A stretch of DNA of 7,309 nt from Panacagrimonas sp052387335 (GTDB lineage Bacteria > Pseudomonadota > Gammaproteobacteria > Nevskiales > Nevskiaceae). The DNA is taken from assembly GCA_052387335.1 (NCBI GenBank), contig JBQTJH010000120.1, positions 1 through 7,309 of the forward strand. The letters run 5' to 3'. Position numbers and translations under genes: made by a program. Below the pieces are notes generated by a model, which saw only the letters and a program-made list of their open reading frames with translations, made no database searches and was not told the DNA's origin. Positions 6,327 to 7,309 of this stretch are shown one piece after another (positions within the stretch are counted from its first letter, which is position 1; every line of letters starts with the position of its first letter).

Positions 6327-6327
6327 A
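6322..6327 (-). promoter_or_regulatory. Candidate -10 (TATTAT) for the GT9 gene, overlapping the ilvE -10
   Basis: Read leftward, TATTAT occupies 6327-6322. A start 7 nt beyond it falls at about 6315, the A of the GT9 ATG, predicting a leaderless or almost leaderless mRNA, which agrees with the missing Shine-Dalgarno. No good -35 is visible at 16-18 bp. An alternative -10, TTTAAT at 6380-6375, would give a conventional leader. Confidence 0.35.
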
Positions 6328-6335
6328 TCGGCGTA

Positions 6336-6362
6336 CCCGCCAACCTCGGCGGGCTTTGTTTT
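6336..6362 (+). terminator. Terminator-like hairpin at the 5' end of the ilvE leader
   Basis: CCCGCC (6336-6341), loop AACCTC, GGCGGG (6348-6353), followed by CTTTGTTTT (6354-6362). A perfect 6-bp GC stem and a T-rich tail are the form of an intrinsic terminator in the rightward direction. No rightward gene lies upstream for it to end. It begins about 3 nt after the start predicted from the -10 at 6321, so it sits in the leader of ilvE. It could be an attenuator, a 5' stabilising hairpin, or the end of a tiny RNA. I see no leader peptide rich in Leu, Ile or Val codons. Confidence 0.55.
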
Positions 6363-6378
6363 CTCCCCCCTCGAATTA

Positions 6379-6383
6379 AAGGA
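6379..6383 (+). promoter_or_regulatory. Shine-Dalgarno AAGGA of ilvE
   Basis: AAGGA (in AAAGGAAG, 6378-6385) ends 9 nt before ATG 6393. It favours that ATG over the second in-frame ATG at 6402, which would be 18 nt away. Confidence 0.7.
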
Positions 6384-6392
6384 AGCACCCCG

Positions 6393-7309
6393 ATGACGAC
6401 GATGGCCGACCGCGACGGCTGGATCTGGTACGACGGCGAGATGCGCCCCTGGCGCGACTGCACCACGCACGTCCTGACCTACACCCTGCACTACGGCGTC
6501 GGCTGCTTCGAGGGTGTGCGCGCCTACCAGACGCCCAAGGGCACCGCGATCTTCCGTCTGCGCGAGCACACGCAACGCCTGTTCAACTCCGCGAAGATTC
6601 TCGGCATGCCGATGCCGTTTTCGCAGGAGCAGGTTGCCGAGGCACAGCTCGAAGTGCTGCGTCGAAACAATCTCAAGGAAGCCTATCTGCGCCCGATGGT
6701 GTTCTACGGCGCCGAGGGCATGGGCCTGCGCGCAGACAATCTCAAGACGCACGTCATCGTTGCGGCCTGGACTTGGGGCGCGTACCTGGGCGCGGACAAC
6801 ATGGAGCGCGGCATCCGCGTGAAGACCAGCTCGTTCACGCGTGGTCATCCGAACTCGAACATGCACCGCGCCAAGGCCAATGGCCAGTACATCAACTCGA
6901 TGCTCGCCTTGAACGAAGTGCTGCGCGAGGGTTACGACGAGGCCATCACGCTCGACACACAGGGTTACGTGGCTGAGGGCAGCGCGGAGAACATCTTCAT
7001 CATCAACCGTGGCGAGCTGCACACGCCGGATCTGTCTGCCTGCCTGGACGGCATCACCCGCCGCTCGGTGATCCAACTCGCGCACGACATGGGGTTGAAG
7101 GTGACGGAACGCCGCATTTCGCGCGACGAGATGTACTGCTGCGACGAGGCCTTCTTCACCGGCACCGCGGCGGAAGTCACGCCGATCCGCGAGGTGGACA
7201 ACCGCGCTGTCGGCAGCGGCACGCGCGGCCCCATCACCACCAAGCTGCAGGCCGCCTACCTGGCGCTGGTCAAGGGTCAGAGCGACAAGTATCGCGAGTG
7301 GTTGTCGCA
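6393..7309 (+). CDS. ilvE: Branched-chain amino-acid aminotransferase (partial, 3' end outside window)
   Basis: A PLP-dependent fold-type IV transaminase that interconverts Leu, Ile and Val with their 2-oxo acids using 2-oxoglutarate/glutamate; it acts in the cytosol as the last step of branched-chain amino-acid synthesis. The reading frame is open to the window edge with 305 full codons. Family length is about 309, so only a few residues are missing. Landmarks against E. coli IlvE: WYDGEMRPW (12-20), HYGVGCFEGVRAY (33-45), FRLREHTQRL (54-63), AYLRPMVF (97-104), the PLP lysine Lys161 in HRAKANGQYINS, YVAEGSAENIF (192-202, Glu195 cofactor contact), GITRRSVIQLA (220-230) and FFTGTAAEVTPI (254-265). 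A good ribosome site supports ATG 6393. It is divergent from the glycosyltransferase pair; in Pseudomonas ilvE neighbours waaF, so the linkage is an old syntenic one and not a shared pathway. Confidence 0.95.
   Translation, partial: MTTMADRDGWIWYDGEMRPWRDCTTHVLTYTLHYGVGCFEGVRAYQTPKGTAIFRLREHTQRLFNSAKILGMPMPFSQEQVAEAQLEVLRRNNLKEAYLRPMVFYGAEGMGLRADNLKTHVIVAAWTWGAYLGADNMERGIRVKTSSFTRGHPNSNMHRAKANGQYINSMLALNEVLREGYDEAITLDTQGYVAEGSAENIFIINRGELHTPDLSACLDGITRRSVIQLAHDMGLKVTERRISRDEMYCCDEAFFTGTAAEVTPIREVDNRAVGSGTRGPITTKLQAAYLALVKGQSDKYREWLS

Noticed and set aside
6312..7085. A 257-codon minus-strand open frame opposite ilvE
   Set aside because: ilvE on the plus strand is unmistakable; this frame has no family resemblance and overlaps the promoter region.

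Overview
The window is GC-rich and densely coding. It looks like a chromosomal piece of a gammaproteobacterium. The basis for that is ilvE beside lipopolysaccharide-core glycosyltransferase genes, an arrangement known from Pseudomonas (ilvE-waaF-waaC-waaG), together with a GTAG-headed REP doublet of the kind found in Pseudomonas and Xanthomonadales relatives. I cannot name the genus. In content it is a cell-surface glycan (LPS core, O-chain or exopolysaccharide) assembly region next to a housekeeping amino-acid gene.

Layout: (1) Positions 1-81 are an inverted copy of positions 136-216, the start of the first gene; it is 76 bp exact, or 80 of 81 bp over the whole arm. (2) A rightward operon, 121-4113, holds a PAPS-dependent sulfotransferase and three GT-B family 4 glycosyltransferases. 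The first three genes are joined by GTGA and TTGA stop/start overlaps, and the fourth has its own strong Shine-Dalgarno sequence. (3) At 4121-4193, in the convergent gap, sits a REP doublet (REPIN-like) whose right-hand head supplies the stop codon of the next gene. (4) A leftward pair covers 6315 to 4188: a family 9 (heptosyltransferase-type) gene followed by a fourth GT4 gene. (5) A 77-bp divergent intergenic region (6316-6392) has overlapping -10 elements for both directions and a terminator-like hairpin directly after the rightward -10. (6) A branched-chain amino-acid aminotransferase gene, ilvE, runs off the right edge with only its last few codons missing.

Inferred joint role: the GT9 enzyme would add heptose (or a related sugar) to the inner core, the four GT4 enzymes would extend the glycan, and the sulfotransferase would cap or decorate it with sulfate. 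No flippase, polymerase, ligase or sugar-nucleotide synthesis gene is visible, so the acceptor and sugars cannot be read from the sequence. IlvE is probably a syntenic neighbour and not part of the glycan pathway.

The points most worth a second look are the inverted repeat at the left edge (assembly artefact, or a second head-to-head sulfotransferase gene or inversion switch), the REP doublet that provides a stop codon, and the compact divergent promoter with an immediate hairpin in the ilvE leader.
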